Of a stretch of DNA of 22,076 nucleotides, positions 7,306 through 16,345 are shown in pieces (the first letter of the stretch is position 1; every line of letters begins with the position of its first letter). Below the pieces are notes generated by a model that worked only from the letters and a program-made list of their open reading frames with translations, made no database searches and was not told the DNA's origin. The position numbers and the translations under genes were made by a program. The stretch comes from CAZYYO01 sp964650965 (lineage in GTDB: Bacteria; Bacillota; Clostridia; Lachnospirales; Lachnospiraceae), in contig CAZYYO010000042.1 of assembly GCA_964650965.1 (NCBI GenBank), positions 1 through 22,076 of the forward strand, in the 5' to 3' direction.

Positions 7306-7683
7306 ATGGCAGAGGATAGAAAAAACTTTACTATAAAAGAAGATGCAACAGGCTTTGTTAATATTGCAGATGAGGTTGTAGCAATTATTGCAGGACTTGC
7401 AGCAACAGAGGTAGATGGAGTAGCATCTATTGGTGGAAATCTTACCAACGAAGTAATCAGCAAAACAGGAATGAACAAATTATCTAAGGGAATTCGCATC
7501 CTTTCATCCGGAGAAGGAACCATGGATGTGAAGGTTTCTGTGAACATTAAATATGGTTATGAAATTCCAAAGGTCAGCAAGCTGGTTCAGGAGAAGGTGA
7601 AGAATGCCATTGAGAATATGACAGGATTAACTGTGAATAATGTAGATATCCGTATTGCCAGTGTAAATGTTGCAAATAATTAA
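7306..7683 (+). CDS. yqhY: Asp23/Gls24 family protein YqhY
   Basis: Cytoplasmic Asp23-family protein of 125 residues. The family core runs from GFVNIADEVVAIIAGLAATEVDGV (residues 16-39) to DVKVSVNIKYGYEIPKV and ends in the NVDIRI strand. It lies directly before nusB, as yqhY does in B. subtilis, where the protein has been linked to control of acetyl-CoA carboxylase and fatty acid synthesis; that role here is inference from the ortholog. AGGAGG precedes the ATG. Unlike the rest of the block it has its own terminator, so it is likely expressed as a single-gene unit. Confidence 0.88.
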   Translation: MAEDRKNFTIKEDATGFVNIADEVVAIIAGLAATEVDGVASIGGNLTNEVISKTGMNKLSKGIRILSSGEGTMDVKVSVNIKYGYEIPKVSKLVQEKVKNAIENMTGLTVNNVDIRIASVNVANN

Positions 7684-7721
7684 AATATCAACATTTTTCA
7701 GTGAGTAAATCACTGTATATG

Positions 7722-7746
7722 AAGGGTGTCTTTGCGACATCCTTTT
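7722..7746 (+). terminator. Terminator between yqhY and nusB
   Basis: 9-bp stem AAGGGTGTC/GACATCCTT with one G-T pair and a 5-base loop, followed by a short T run ending the descending arm (TTTTC). A 6-bp hairpin CAGTGA/TCACTG (7699-7715) lies just upstream. No convincing promoter for nusB was found between this site and 7808, so part of the transcription may read through. Confidence 0.75.
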
Positions 7747-7807
7747 CTCACTTTATAGGAAATGTATCTTTTATAAGGTGTAAAATCAATAACCAGAGAG
7801 GATTATT

Positions 7808-8197
7808 ATGACAAGAAGAGAATTAAGAGAAGAAGTATTCAAGATGCTTTTTCGCGTGGAATTTCACCCGGAGGATGAGCTTCCGGAACAGCTGGCTTTA
7901 TTCTTTGAAGAGGATAAGGAAAGCAAGAAGGATATGAAATATGTGGAAGAGAAATTCCAGGCAATTATGGAACATTTACCTGAGATTGATGAATTGATTA
8001 ATCAGCATGTAGAAGGCTGGAAGACTACCAGAATGGCCAAGGTAGACCTTACCCTGATTCGTTTGGCAGTCTATGAATTTAAATTTGAAGAGCTTCCTAA
8101 GGGCATTGCCATTAACGAAGCAGTAGAGATTGCCAAGAAATATGGAGATACCAATTCACCTTCTTTTATCAATGGAGCATTAGCTAAGATTTCATGA
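7808..8197 (+). CDS. nusB: Transcription antitermination factor NusB
   Basis: 129-residue all-helical NusB. It starts TRRELREEVFKMLF, and has the family's distal signature KGIAINEAVEIAKKYGDTNSPSFINGALAKI. With NusE (S10) it binds boxA of ribosomal RNA leaders to allow antitermination. GAGAGG stands before the ATG. The stop overlaps the xseA start (ATGA, 8194-8197), so the two are coupled. FolD, which lies between nusB and xseA in B. subtilis, is absent. Confidence 0.93.
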   Translation: MTRRELREEVFKMLFRVEFHPEDELPEQLALFFEEDKESKKDMKYVEEKFQAIMEHLPEIDELINQHVEGWKTTRMAKVDLTLIRLAVYEFKFEELPKGIAINEAVEIAKKYGDTNSPSFINGALAKIS

Positions 8198-9396
8198 CAG
8201 AAAATGTATATTCAGTAGGTCAGGTCAATTCTTATATTAAGAATATGTTTTCCCAGGATTTCCTGCTTAAGAGAATCCAGATTAAAGGGGAAATATCCAA
8301 TTGTAAATATCATTCCAGCGGTCATATTTATTTTACCTTGAAGGATTCCATAGGTGCCATGGCTTGTGTTATGTTTGCCTCTAGCAGACGTGGCCTGACA
8401 TTTCCCATGAAGGATGGGGATAAGGTGGTTGTGACAGGCTCGGTAGAGGTATATGAGCGGGATGGAAAGTATCAGCTGTATGCCAGACAGATTGCTTTGG
8501 AAGGAGAAGGAAATCTGTTCCTTCGCTTTGAGGCCTTAAAGAAGGAATTAGAGGAAATGGGAATGTTTGCCCCAGAGTACAAGAAGCCAATTCCCAAGTA
8601 TGCCAAAACCATTGGAATTGTTACGGCAGGTACCGGTGCAGCAGTGCGAGATATTATCCAAATTTCCAGAAGAAGGAATCCTTTTGTTCAGTTGATTCTC
8701 TACCCGGCACTGGTGCAGGGAGAGGGCGCGGTTTTATCTATTATCAATGGTATTCGAGCCTTGGATGCAATGAATCTGGATGTGATTATTATTGGTCGAG
8801 GCGGCGGCTCGATTGAAGATTTATGGGCATTTAATGAAGAGGCAGTTGCCAGAGAAATCTTCGATTGTACTACTCCCATTATTTCAGCAGTGGGACATGA
8901 GACAGATACCACTATTTCGGATTATGTGGCAGACCAGAGAGCATCTACTCCTTCCAATGGAGCAGAACTAGCCGTCTTTGATTACCAGCAGTTTCAAAGA
9001 GACCAGGCGCGTTTTATTCAGCGTATGGAATACTTCCTTACACAGAAGCTGGAACAATCCAGGATTAAAATGAGCAGCTATCTAAGACAGCTGCAACAGC
9101 TTAGCCCAGCCAATCGGATGAATGAAAAAAGACAGTACACTCTGGAATTGGAACGAAGGCTGACAGAGGCAATGAATCGACAATTAACAGCAAGCAGACA
9201 CCGTTTAAGCATTCTGGCAGGACAGCTGGATGGATTATCTCCTGGTAAGAAATTAAGCCAGGGGTATTCTTATATTACAGACAAGGAAGGTATGAATATT
9301 TCCAAGGCCAGCCAGATTCAGATTGGTCAGGAAATGAATATCTATTTGAATGAAGGTCAGCTTATGGCACGTGTTACAGATAAGACAGAGCCATAG
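8194..9396 (+). CDS. xseA: Exodeoxyribonuclease VII large subunit
   Basis: Catalytic subunit of exonuclease VII, which degrades single-stranded DNA into short acid-soluble oligonucleotides together with XseB. It has an N-terminal OB fold (about 1-105), then the catalytic domain with GRGGGSIEDL (201-210), VGHETD (233-238) and DYVADQRASTPSNGAEL (243-259). These are the highly conserved blocks of the family. A predicted coiled-coil region with many Gln/Arg (about 265-355) would hold the small subunits. Its 400 residues are shorter than the Escherichia coli enzyme (about 456), as in many clostridia. Confidence 0.95.
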   Translation: MTENVYSVGQVNSYIKNMFSQDFLLKRIQIKGEISNCKYHSSGHIYFTLKDSIGAMACVMFASSRRGLTFPMKDGDKVVVTGSVEVYERDGKYQLYARQIALEGEGNLFLRFEALKKELEEMGMFAPEYKKPIPKYAKTIGIVTAGTGAAVRDIIQISRRRNPFVQLILYPALVQGEGAVLSIINGIRALDAMNLDVIIIGRGGGSIEDLWAFNEEAVAREIFDCTTPIISAVGHETDTTISDYVADQRASTPSNGAELAVFDYQQFQRDQARFIQRMEYFLTQKLEQSRIKMSSYLRQLQQLSPANRMNEKRQYTLELERRLTEAMNRQLTASRHRLSILAGQLDGLSPGKKLSQGYSYITDKEGMNISKASQIQIGQEMNIYLNEGQLMARVTDKTEP

Positions 9397-9423
9397 GTGT
9401 AAGAAGTTTCGAAAGGACATAAC

Positions 9424-9636
9424 ATGGAAGAAGTAACGATACAGCAATGCTTTGATGAAATGGAGCAGATTATTACCCGGATGGAAAGCAATGAGATTCC
9501 TTTAGAAGAGTCCTTTGAACTGTACCAAAAGGGGATGGAGCAGTTAAAGCTATGTAATGAGAAATTAAACCAGGTAGAAAAAAAGGTGCTGCAGTTAAAT
9601 GAAAATGGGCAGCTCATCCCTTTTGAAGAGGAATAA
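9424..9636 (+). CDS. xseB: Exodeoxyribonuclease VII small subunit
   Basis: 70-residue helical hairpin protein, normal length. The family core is FDEMEQIITRMESNEIPLEE followed by SFELYQKGMEQLKLC (residues about 6-40). It binds the coiled coil of XseA, whose gene is 27 bases upstream. AAAGGAC lies before the ATG. It also ends four bases before ispA, so it is part of the same operon. Confidence 0.93.
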   Translation: MEEVTIQQCFDEMEQIITRMESNEIPLEESFELYQKGMEQLKLCNEKLNQVEKKVLQLNENGQLIPFEEE

Positions 9637-9640
9637 TACA

Positions 9641-10531
9641 ATGGAAATAACCAGTGAAATCAGCCTTCGGGCAGAGGAAATTGAAAAGATCATATATGGA
9701 TACCTGCCAAAAGAGGAAGGTTATCAAAAGACGGTACTTCAAGCAATGAATTATAGCGTGAAAGCAGGAGGAAAGCGTCTTCGTCCCATGCTGATGGAAG
9801 AGACGTATCGTATGTTTGGTGGTACATCCCCTGCCATTGAGCCTTTTATGGCTGCATTGGAAATGATTCACACCTATTCGCTGGTGCATGATGATTTGCC
9901 GGCCATGGATAATGATATGCTTCGAAGAGGCTTGCCAACGACACATGCCAAGTATGGAGAGGCAATGGCTATTTTGGCGGGAGATGCCCTGCTTAACTAT
10001 GCTTTCGAGACAGCTATGAAAGCTCTCACCTTGGATTTTTCTCCAAAAGTAAGGGATGCCTTGCTTTGTCTGGGACAAAAAGCCGGAATCTATGGGATGA
10101 TTGGCGGTCAAGTAGTGGATGTAGAGGCTGAGAAAAAACAGCAGACCATTTCCAAAGAACAGCTGGATTTTATCTATCGCCTGAAAACAGGAGCATTGAT
10201 TGAAGCTGCTATGATGATTGGTGCGATTCTTTCTGATGCAACCAAGGAGCAAATTGCAGTTATGGAGCAGGTAGCTGCTAAGGTAGGCATGGCATTTCAG
10301 ATTCAGGATGATATCTTAGACGTTACCGGAGATACCAGTATATTAGGTAAGCCTGTAGGTAGTGATGAGAAGAATGAGAAATCTACCTATGTGGTTTTTA
10401 TGGGATTAGAAGAAGCCAAAGCAGAGGTGGAGCGTCTGTCGAAAGAGGCAGTAGCACTATTAAACAGTATGTCCGTAGAGAATCCATTTCTTACAGAACT
10501 TCTATTATATTTGATTCACAGGAATAAATAG
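9641..10531 (+). CDS. ispA: Farnesyl diphosphate synthase (polyprenyl synthetase)
   Basis: Condenses isopentenyl diphosphate with dimethylallyl and geranyl diphosphate; feeds undecaprenol and other isoprenoids. From the ATG at 9641 it has 296 residues: the first Asp-rich motif DDLPAMD at 84-90, GGKRLRP at 43-49 and the second Asp motif DDILD at 223-227. An aromatic residue, Tyr79, stands five positions before the first motif, which favours a C15 product. An in-frame ATG at 9599 lies inside xseB and would add 14 atypical residues. The start at 9641, after GAGGAA and four bases beyond the xseB stop, is preferred. Dxs follows 11 bases later, joining two steps of one pathway. Confidence 0.93.
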   Translation: MEITSEISLRAEEIEKIIYGYLPKEEGYQKTVLQAMNYSVKAGGKRLRPMLMEETYRMFGGTSPAIEPFMAALEMIHTYSLVHDDLPAMDNDMLRRGLPTTHAKYGEAMAILAGDALLNYAFETAMKALTLDFSPKVRDALLCLGQKAGIYGMIGGQVVDVEAEKKQQTISKEQLDFIYRLKTGALIEAAMMIGAILSDATKEQIAVMEQVAAKVGMAFQIQDDILDVTGDTSILGKPVGSDEKNEKSTYVVFMGLEEAKAEVERLSKEAVALLNSMSVENPFLTELLLYLIHRNK

Positions 10532-10542
10532 GGGAAGATACT

Positions 10543-12405
10543 ATGGTATTAGATAAAATAACCAAAGAAAATGATATTAAGAAGCTGACTCCACAGGAAC
10601 TATTAAAGCTGCGAAGTGAGATTCGAGAGTTTTTGATTGAGAAGCTATCAGTAACTGGTGGGCATTTGGCCTCTAATCTGGGAGTAGTTGAGCTGACTAT
10701 GGCCATCCATATGGTGTGTGATTTTCCCCAGGATAAAGTGATATGGGATGTGGGACACCAATCCTATACCCATAAGATATTAACAGGTCGAAAAGATGGC
10801 TTTGACGATTTAAGAAAGTATGGTGGACTTAGCGGATTTCCAAAGAGAGAAGAAAGTCCTTGTGATGCATTCGATACAGGACATAGCTCTACATCCATTT
10901 CTGCAGGCTTGGGATTTGCCTGGGCAAGAGAATTGCAGAAGGAGGATTATAAAGTGATTTCCGTCATTGGAGACGGTGCACTTACCGGAGGTATGGTTTT
11001 TGAAGCCTTAAATAATGCATCTGCATTAAAGAAGAACTTTATTATTGTATTAAATGATAATAATATGTCTATTTCTGAAAATGTAGGCGGTTTATCTACA
11101 CAGCTTTCTAAGATGAGAACCAGCACCAATTACACTGGATTAAAAGAAGGGGTTACTCAGTCCTTAGAGAAAATTCCAGTTTATGGGGACAAGATTGTTG
11201 ATAAAATTCGGAAAACCAAAAGTGGAATTAAGCAGCTTCTCATTCCAGGAATGATATTTGAAGAGATGGGAATTATGTATCTAGGTCCTGTGGATGGCCA
11301 TGATATATTTGCTTTAGAGAAGGTATTGAAGGAAGCAATGCAGTTTGCAGGTCCGGTGTTGGTTCATGTTCTTACCAAGAAAGGATATGGCTATCTTCCG
11401 GCAGAACGCCATCCCTCACGGTTTCATGGCACGGCGCCTTTTGACATTGATACGGGAATTCCAGCGAATCCTTCACCAAAATCTACTTATACCGATATTT
11501 TCTCCACCGTAATGCGCAAGATGGGAGACCGGGATGAGAAATTGGTGGCAGTGACAGCAGCAATGGCAGACGGAACGGGATTAAAGCGTTTTCATAATAT
11601 GTTTCCGGAACGATTCTTTGATGTGGGAATTGCAGAGGAACATGCAGTAACCTTCTGTGGAGCGTTGGCAGCGGCTGGTATGAAGCCGGTATTTGCAGTG
11701 TATTCTTCTTTCCTGCAGCGGGCGTATGATCAGATTTTACATGATATATGTATGCAGAATCTTCCGGTAGTATTTGCTATTGATCGGGCTGGTCTGGTAG
11801 GAAGTGACGGAGAAACCCATCAGGGAGTTTTTGACGTTTCCTTTTTATCCTCTATTCCCAATATGACGGTGATGGCTCCTAAGAATAAATGGGAATTGTC
11901 TGATATGCTGAAATTCGCCATTGATTTTCCAGGACCGATTTCGCTGCGTTATCCTAGAGGAGAAGCGTATGATGGATTAAAGGAACAACGGGATAAGATT
12001 GTATTGGGGAAATGCGAAGAAATTCACCAGGGAAACCGTGTGTTGCTTTTTGCACTGGGTAGTATGGTTAAGTCAGCACTTGCAGTGGCACAGCAGCTGC
12101 AGCAGCATGGAATTGATGCTGGCATTTGTAATGCTCGTTTTGCAAAACCTTTGGATACCGCATATCTTAGAGATGCTATGTTACAATATGATTTGATTGT
12201 TACAATGGAAGAAAACGTACTTCTTGGCGGTATGGGAGAGCATGTAACAGAATATCTGACCATGAACCACTATCAGGGACAAATTATTAATGTTGCCATA
12301 GATGATGAATTTGTTGTTCATGGAAATGTAGACCTGTTAATGAAAACGGTGGGAATAGATGCGGACAGCATTACTCGTCGCATTCTGGATGAATATAAAG
12401 GATAA
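10543..12405 (+). CDS. dxs: 1-deoxy-D-xylulose-5-phosphate synthase
   Basis: First enzyme of the methylerythritol phosphate route: pyruvate plus glyceraldehyde 3-phosphate give DXP, with thiamine diphosphate and magnesium. Of 620 residues, GGHLASNLGVVELT (39-52) and DVGHQSYTHKILTGR (69-83) line the active site. GDGALTGGM (143-151) with NDNN (171-174) binds thiamine diphosphate and metal. IAEEHAVTF (363-371) carries the cofactor-activating Glu. The C-terminal transketolase domain is complete. Full length for the family. The position between ispA and tlyA is the standard Firmicute order. Confidence 0.95.
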   Translation: MVLDKITKENDIKKLTPQELLKLRSEIREFLIEKLSVTGGHLASNLGVVELTMAIHMVCDFPQDKVIWDVGHQSYTHKILTGRKDGFDDLRKYGGLSGFPKREESPCDAFDTGHSSTSISAGLGFAWARELQKEDYKVISVIGDGALTGGMVFEALNNASALKKNFIIVLNDNNMSISENVGGLSTQLSKMRTSTNYTGLKEGVTQSLEKIPVYGDKIVDKIRKTKSGIKQLLIPGMIFEEMGIMYLGPVDGHDIFALEKVLKEAMQFAGPVLVHVLTKKGYGYLPAERHPSRFHGTAPFDIDTGIPANPSPKSTYTDIFSTVMRKMGDRDEKLVAVTAAMADGTGLKRFHNMFPERFFDVGIAEEHAVTFCGALAAAGMKPVFAVYSSFLQRAYDQILHDICMQNLPVVFAIDRAGLVGSDGETHQGVFDVSFLSSIPNMTVMAPKNKWELSDMLKFAIDFPGPISLRYPRGEAYDGLKEQRDKIVLGKCEEIHQGNRVLLFALGSMVKSALAVAQQLQQHGIDAGICNARFAKPLDTAYLRDAMLQYDLIVTMEENVLLGGMGEHVTEYLTMNHYQGQIINVAIDDEFVVHGNVDLLMKTVGIDADSITRRILDEYKG

Positions 12406-12408
12406 GAA

Positions 12409-13212
12409 ATGAAAGAAAGATTAGATGTATTGTTGGTAAAACGTGGTCTGGCTCCCTCTAGAGAGAAAGCGAAAGCCATGATTATGGAAGGCAACGTATT
12501 TGTAAAAAATCAAAGGGAAGATAAGGCGGGAAGTACCTTTCCAGAAGACTGCGTGATTGAAATTCATGGAAATACCTTGAAATATGTAAGTCGTGGAGGG
12601 CTAAAGCTGGAAAAGGCCATGTCCCATTTTGATATTACCATGGAAGACAAGGTGTGTATGGATATTGGTGCTTCTACCGGAGGATTTACTGACTGCATGC
12701 TGCAAAATGGGGCAAAGCGCGTCTTTGCAGTAGATGTAGGCTATGGACAGTTTGCATGGAAGCTTCGTCAGGATCAACGGGTGGTGTGTATGGAAAAAAC
12801 CAACATTCGCTATGTTACCCAAGAGGATATTGGGGAGTTATTGGATTTTGCATCCTGCGATGTATCCTTCATTTCCCTTACCAAAGTATTAGAGCCAGCC
12901 CGTGCTCTGTTAAAGGATGGGGGAGAAATGGTCTGTCTCATTAAGCCACAGTTTGAGGCCGGAAGAGAAAAGGTTGGGAAAAAAGGGGTTGTAAGAGAGA
13001 AATCCACCCATGAAGAAGTAATACAGAAGGTGATAAGCTTTGCAACCAGCATTGGATTTGATATTATAAATCTGGAGTATTCCCCCATTAAGGGACCGGA
13101 AGGAAATATAGAGTACCTTGTTCATATTAGAAAAACCAACGAACCAGTAAAGGAGGTACCAGTGGATGTACATCAGGTAGTGGAAGCTGCCCATGGCTCC
13201 CTGGACAAATAG
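12409..13212 (+). CDS. tlyA: TlyA-type rRNA methyltransferase (S4 plus FtsJ-like domain)
   Basis: 267-residue TlyA/YqxC protein. The S4 RNA-binding domain is about 1-60 (RLDVLLVKRGLAPSREKAKA at 4-23). The linker SRGGLKLEKA is at 61-70. A Rossmann methyltransferase domain has the SAM motif DIGASTGGFTD at 85-95 and IKPQFEAGREKVGKKGVV further on. TlyA of mycobacteria 2'-O-methylates cytidines in 16S and 23S rRNA; the target here is inferred. It starts three bases after dxs and is followed at once by nadK. Confidence 0.9.
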   Translation: MKERLDVLLVKRGLAPSREKAKAMIMEGNVFVKNQREDKAGSTFPEDCVIEIHGNTLKYVSRGGLKLEKAMSHFDITMEDKVCMDIGASTGGFTDCMLQNGAKRVFAVDVGYGQFAWKLRQDQRVVCMEKTNIRYVTQEDIGELLDFASCDVSFISLTKVLEPARALLKDGGEMVCLIKPQFEAGREKVGKKGVVREKSTHEEVIQKVISFATSIGFDIINLEYSPIKGPEGNIEYLVHIRKTNEPVKEVPVDVHQVVEAAHGSLDK

Positions 13213-13214
13213 GA

Positions 13215-14066
13215 TTGAAGCATTTTTTCATTATCTCACGAGATGAGCAGGAGAAAAATCGAACATTTACCAATTCTCTAGTGGATTACATTACCACAAA
13301 AGGAGGGACTGCTACCGTAGCAGCCAATCCGGAGGATGGTGTTACCAAAGATACATCCCTTCAGGTGCCACAGGAGGCAGAGTGTATTCTTACGGTTGGC
13401 GGAGATGGTACCTTGATTCGTGCCGCTCAGAATACCTTCGGCAGTAAGGTGCCGCTTCTTGGCGTGAATCGAGGGCATTTGGGTTATTTGTGTGATTTGG
13501 ATGAGGATATGATATATTCGGCATTGGACCGGTTATTTGAAGATGACTATGATGTGGAAGACCGTATGATGATTGCTGGATTCGTACAGCATGCCCATGG
13601 CAGGGGGCAGGAGGTTTGTACCTTAAATGATATTGTTATCTGCTCTACGGCGGGACTTCGTGTCATTAATCTTACCCTGTATGTAAACGGACAATACCTG
13701 TATTCCTATAATTGTGATGGTATCATCTTCTCTACTCCTACAGGAAGTACTGCTTACAATTTATCGGCAAATGGTCCCATTGTAGACCCGAAAACCAATT
13801 TGATTCTTGTCACTCCCATTAACCCCCATACCTTAAATTCCAGAAGTATTGTATTAGACCCTGAGGATGAGATTGCTGTGGAAATTGGGGATAGAAGAGG
13901 AGATATAAATGAAACGGCTGAAATCAGCTTCGATGGAAACCACAAAAAGACATTACAAAAAGGGGAACAGTTAATTGTTCATAAAACCCAAGAAAAGACA
14001 CATATGATTCGTTTCAGCCGAATGAATTTCTTAGAAAGAATTCGCGAGAAAATGCAGGCAGACTAG
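13215..14066 (+). CDS. nadK: NAD kinase
   Basis: Phosphorylates NAD to NADP. 283 residues with GGDGT at 62-66, NRGHLGYL at 85-92, STPTGSTAYNLSANGP at 173-188 and SFDG in the last quarter, all standard ATP-NAD kinase blocks. The start is TTG at 13215, two bases after the tlyA stop. The encoded KHFFIISRDEQ matches the usual first strand of the family, and no other start fits. There is only a weak AGGA directly before it, so translation probably relies on coupling to tlyA. Confidence 0.93.
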   Translation: MKHFFIISRDEQEKNRTFTNSLVDYITTKGGTATVAANPEDGVTKDTSLQVPQEAECILTVGGDGTLIRAAQNTFGSKVPLLGVNRGHLGYLCDLDEDMIYSALDRLFEDDYDVEDRMMIAGFVQHAHGRGQEVCTLNDIVICSTAGLRVINLTLYVNGQYLYSYNCDGIIFSTPTGSTAYNLSANGPIVDPKTNLILVTPINPHTLNSRSIVLDPEDEIAVEIGDRRGDINETAEISFDGNHKKTLQKGEQLIVHKTQEKTHMIRFSRMNFLERIREKMQAD

Positions 14067-14077
14067 AGGAGAAAGAT

Positions 14078-14530
14078 ATGAAAGGCAATCGACAGGCGAA
14101 GATTCTGGATCTGATTATTAAAAAGGAAATAGGTACCCAGGAGGAGTTGACCTTGGAACTGGAAAAAGCAGGTTATCAGGTGACCCAGGCTACCGTATCC
14201 CGTGATATTCGGGAAATGAAATTAACCAAGGTGGCTATGAGCGATGGAAAGCTTCGCTATGTAGCATTTCGAGAAACCAGTCAAAATCTGTCAGAAAAGT
14301 ATATTCGTATTTTCAAGGATGGATTTATCTCCATGGACAATGCACAAAACATTCTGGTAATTAAGACCGTGGCTGGAATGGCTATGGCAGTTGCAGCGGC
14401 ATTGGATCATATGGAGTTTCAGGAGATTGTTGGAAGTATTGCAGGCGACGACACCATTATGTGTGCCGTTCGAAGTGTGGATGATACGATTACGGTTATC
14501 AGCAGGTTAAGAAAGTTAATTGAAGAATAA
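14078..14530 (+). CDS. argR: Arginine repressor ArgR/AhrC
   Basis: Arginine-dependent hexameric regulator of 150 residues. The N-terminal winged helix carries QATVSRDIREMKLTK (37-51), the signature recognition segment. The C-terminal oligomerisation and arginine-binding domain has VGSIAGDDTIMCAVR (118-132), with GDDT contacting arginine. GAGGAG precedes the ATG, 11 bases after nadK. Order argR-recN is the same as ahrC-recN in B. subtilis. No arginine genes are in the window. Confidence 0.94.
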   Translation: MKGNRQAKILDLIIKKEIGTQEELTLELEKAGYQVTQATVSRDIREMKLTKVAMSDGKLRYVAFRETSQNLSEKYIRIFKDGFISMDNAQNILVIKTVAGMAMAVAAALDHMEFQEIVGSIAGDDTIMCAVRSVDDTITVISRLRKLIEE

Positions 14531-14566
14531 AGGATTTCTGCTAAGGAGAGAGTAGAAGGAGAGCAT

Positions 14567-16243
14567 ATGCTAGTTAACTTACACGTGAAGAACTTAGCCT
14601 TAATTGAAGAGGCGGAAATTGAATTTACCAGAGGACTTAACATCCTGTCCGGTGAGACAGGTGCCGGTAAATCCATTCTCTTAGGAGCTATGAACATGGC
14701 GCTGGGAGGAAAGGTGCAAAAGGAGATGCTTCGAGGGAATGAGAAGGAAGCATTGGTGGATGTGGTATTTCAGGTGACAGACACACAACAGAAGAAGCAG
14801 CTGCAGAAGCTGGATGTGGAGGTATATGATGATGAAATCATTCTTACCAGGCGGATTACCGATACCAGAAGCGTTGCTAAAATCAACGGAGAGTCTGTTC
14901 CTGCAATGAAAATGAAGCAGGTAGGCGATATCCTGTTGGATATTCATGGACAGCATGAGCACCAGTCCCTGCTGGATAAGAAAAAGCATATGGAGCTGTT
15001 AGATGAATATGGCAGACAGGAGTTAGAGCAGGTAAAGTCTGATTTGCGTCAGTGCTTTCGTCAGTACACAGACAAAAAAAAGGAGCTGGATGCATCGGCT
15101 ATGGATGAATCCCAGCGGATTCGAGAGCTGGAGTTTCTATCCCATGAGGTGGAAGAAATTGAAGGTGCAAGATTAGCTCCAGGAGAAGATGAAGTATTAG
15201 AAGAGGAGTACAGAAAGCTTAGTAATGGGCAGCGAATTGTAGAAAGCCTGAATGAGGCCTATGCAATGACCAATGCTATGGATGGAGCATCCGATCAGAT
15301 AGGAAGAGGAATCAGGGCATTAAGCACCAGTCAGGAATATGATGAGCAGGTGAATACGCTTCTTATGACATTAACAGACGTGGATAATCTTCTCAGTGAC
15401 TTTAATCGCGATTTGTCAGAATACATCGATCGAAACGAGTATGATGGCACCAGACTTCAGGAGACAGAGGAACGCCTTAATGAGGTGAATCGTCTGAAAG
15501 CGAAATACGGAAACACCATTGAGGCAATTTGGCAGTCTCTGGAAGAGAAGCAACAGCGACTTGCACAGCTGGAAGAATACGATACCTACGTAAATGATCT
15601 GAAGCTTCAGGTGGCGCAGCTGGAGGCTAAGGTTCAGAAATTCAGTGAACAGTTGTCTGGTATGAGACAGCGTCTGGCGTTGAACTTATCCCAGCAGGTA
15701 ACGGATGCTTTATGTGATTTGAATTTTCTGGATGTACAGTTTGCTATGGAGTTTCAACGATTGGATCATTACACGGCAGAAGGCTATGATGATGCACAGT
15801 TTATGATTAGTACCAACCCGGGAGAGCCAATGAAGCCTCTTAGTAAAATCGCTTCCGGTGGTGAAATGTCAAGAATCATGCTGGCAATTAAGACTGTGCT
15901 GGCAGAAAATGATGCCATTGATACATTAATCTTTGATGAAATCGACAGCGGTATCAGTGGAAGGACAGCCCAGGCAGTGTCTGAGAAGATGAGTGTGGTA
16001 TCCAGAAATCACCAGGTTATCTGTATTACCCATTTACCCCAGATTGCAGCTATGGCAGACAGTCATTATCTCATTGAGAAGGCAGTGAAGAATCAGGGAA
16101 CTATTTCTAATATTCGAAAGCTGTCCTATGCAGAGAGTGTGGATGAGCTGGCAAGAATGCTAGGTGGCACTGCCATTACAGAAGCAGTATTAAACAATGC
16201 CAGAGAAATGAAGGAACTGGCGGAAACTACCAAAAAACAATAG
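14567..16243 (+). CDS. recN: DNA repair protein RecN
   Basis: SMC-like ATPase acting early in double-strand break repair. 558 residues, normal length. The N-terminal head has Walker A GETGAGKS (29-36). The long middle region of Glu/Gln-rich helices (about 150-390) forms a coiled coil. The C-terminal head holds the signature KIASGGEMSRIMLAIK and Walker B TLIFDEIDSGISG. AAGGAG lies eight bases before the ATG. It is the last gene before a strong terminator. Confidence 0.95.
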   Translation: MLVNLHVKNLALIEEAEIEFTRGLNILSGETGAGKSILLGAMNMALGGKVQKEMLRGNEKEALVDVVFQVTDTQQKKQLQKLDVEVYDDEIILTRRITDTRSVAKINGESVPAMKMKQVGDILLDIHGQHEHQSLLDKKKHMELLDEYGRQELEQVKSDLRQCFRQYTDKKKELDASAMDESQRIRELEFLSHEVEEIEGARLAPGEDEVLEEEYRKLSNGQRIVESLNEAYAMTNAMDGASDQIGRGIRALSTSQEYDEQVNTLLMTLTDVDNLLSDFNRDLSEYIDRNEYDGTRLQETEERLNEVNRLKAKYGNTIEAIWQSLEEKQQRLAQLEEYDTYVNDLKLQVAQLEAKVQKFSEQLSGMRQRLALNLSQQVTDALCDLNFLDVQFAMEFQRLDHYTAEGYDDAQFMISTNPGEPMKPLSKIASGGEMSRIMLAIKTVLAENDAIDTLIFDEIDSGISGRTAQAVSEKMSVVSRNHQVICITHLPQIAAMADSHYLIEKAVKNQGTISNIRKLSYAESVDELARMLGGTAITEAVLNNAREMKELAETTKKQ

Positions 16244-16271
16244 GTTTAAGAATTTATATTTTTCAAATAAT

Positions 16272-16301
16272 AAGAAAGGACGTTTTGTCCTTTCTTTTTT
16301 T
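16272..16301 (+). terminator. Strong terminator after recN
   Basis: Perfect 10-bp stem AAGAAAGGAC/GTCCTTTCTT with a GTTTT loop, running into a tract of T to 16301. It ends the housekeeping operon and leaves spoIVB to be transcribed separately. Confidence 0.93.
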
Positions 16302-16345
16302 ACGCCGTCACGTAGGCGGAAGCTTTACTGATACAGGAGGGAAAT

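Noticed and set aside
9614..10252. 212-codon open frame on the minus strand
   Set aside because: It lies wholly opposite ispA, which has all its motifs; the reverse product is Cys/His-rich and resembles no protein.
16302..16345. Forespore sigma promoter of spoIVB
   Set aside because: The gap after the recN terminator is very short and I could not match sigma-F or sigma-G patterns with confidence.
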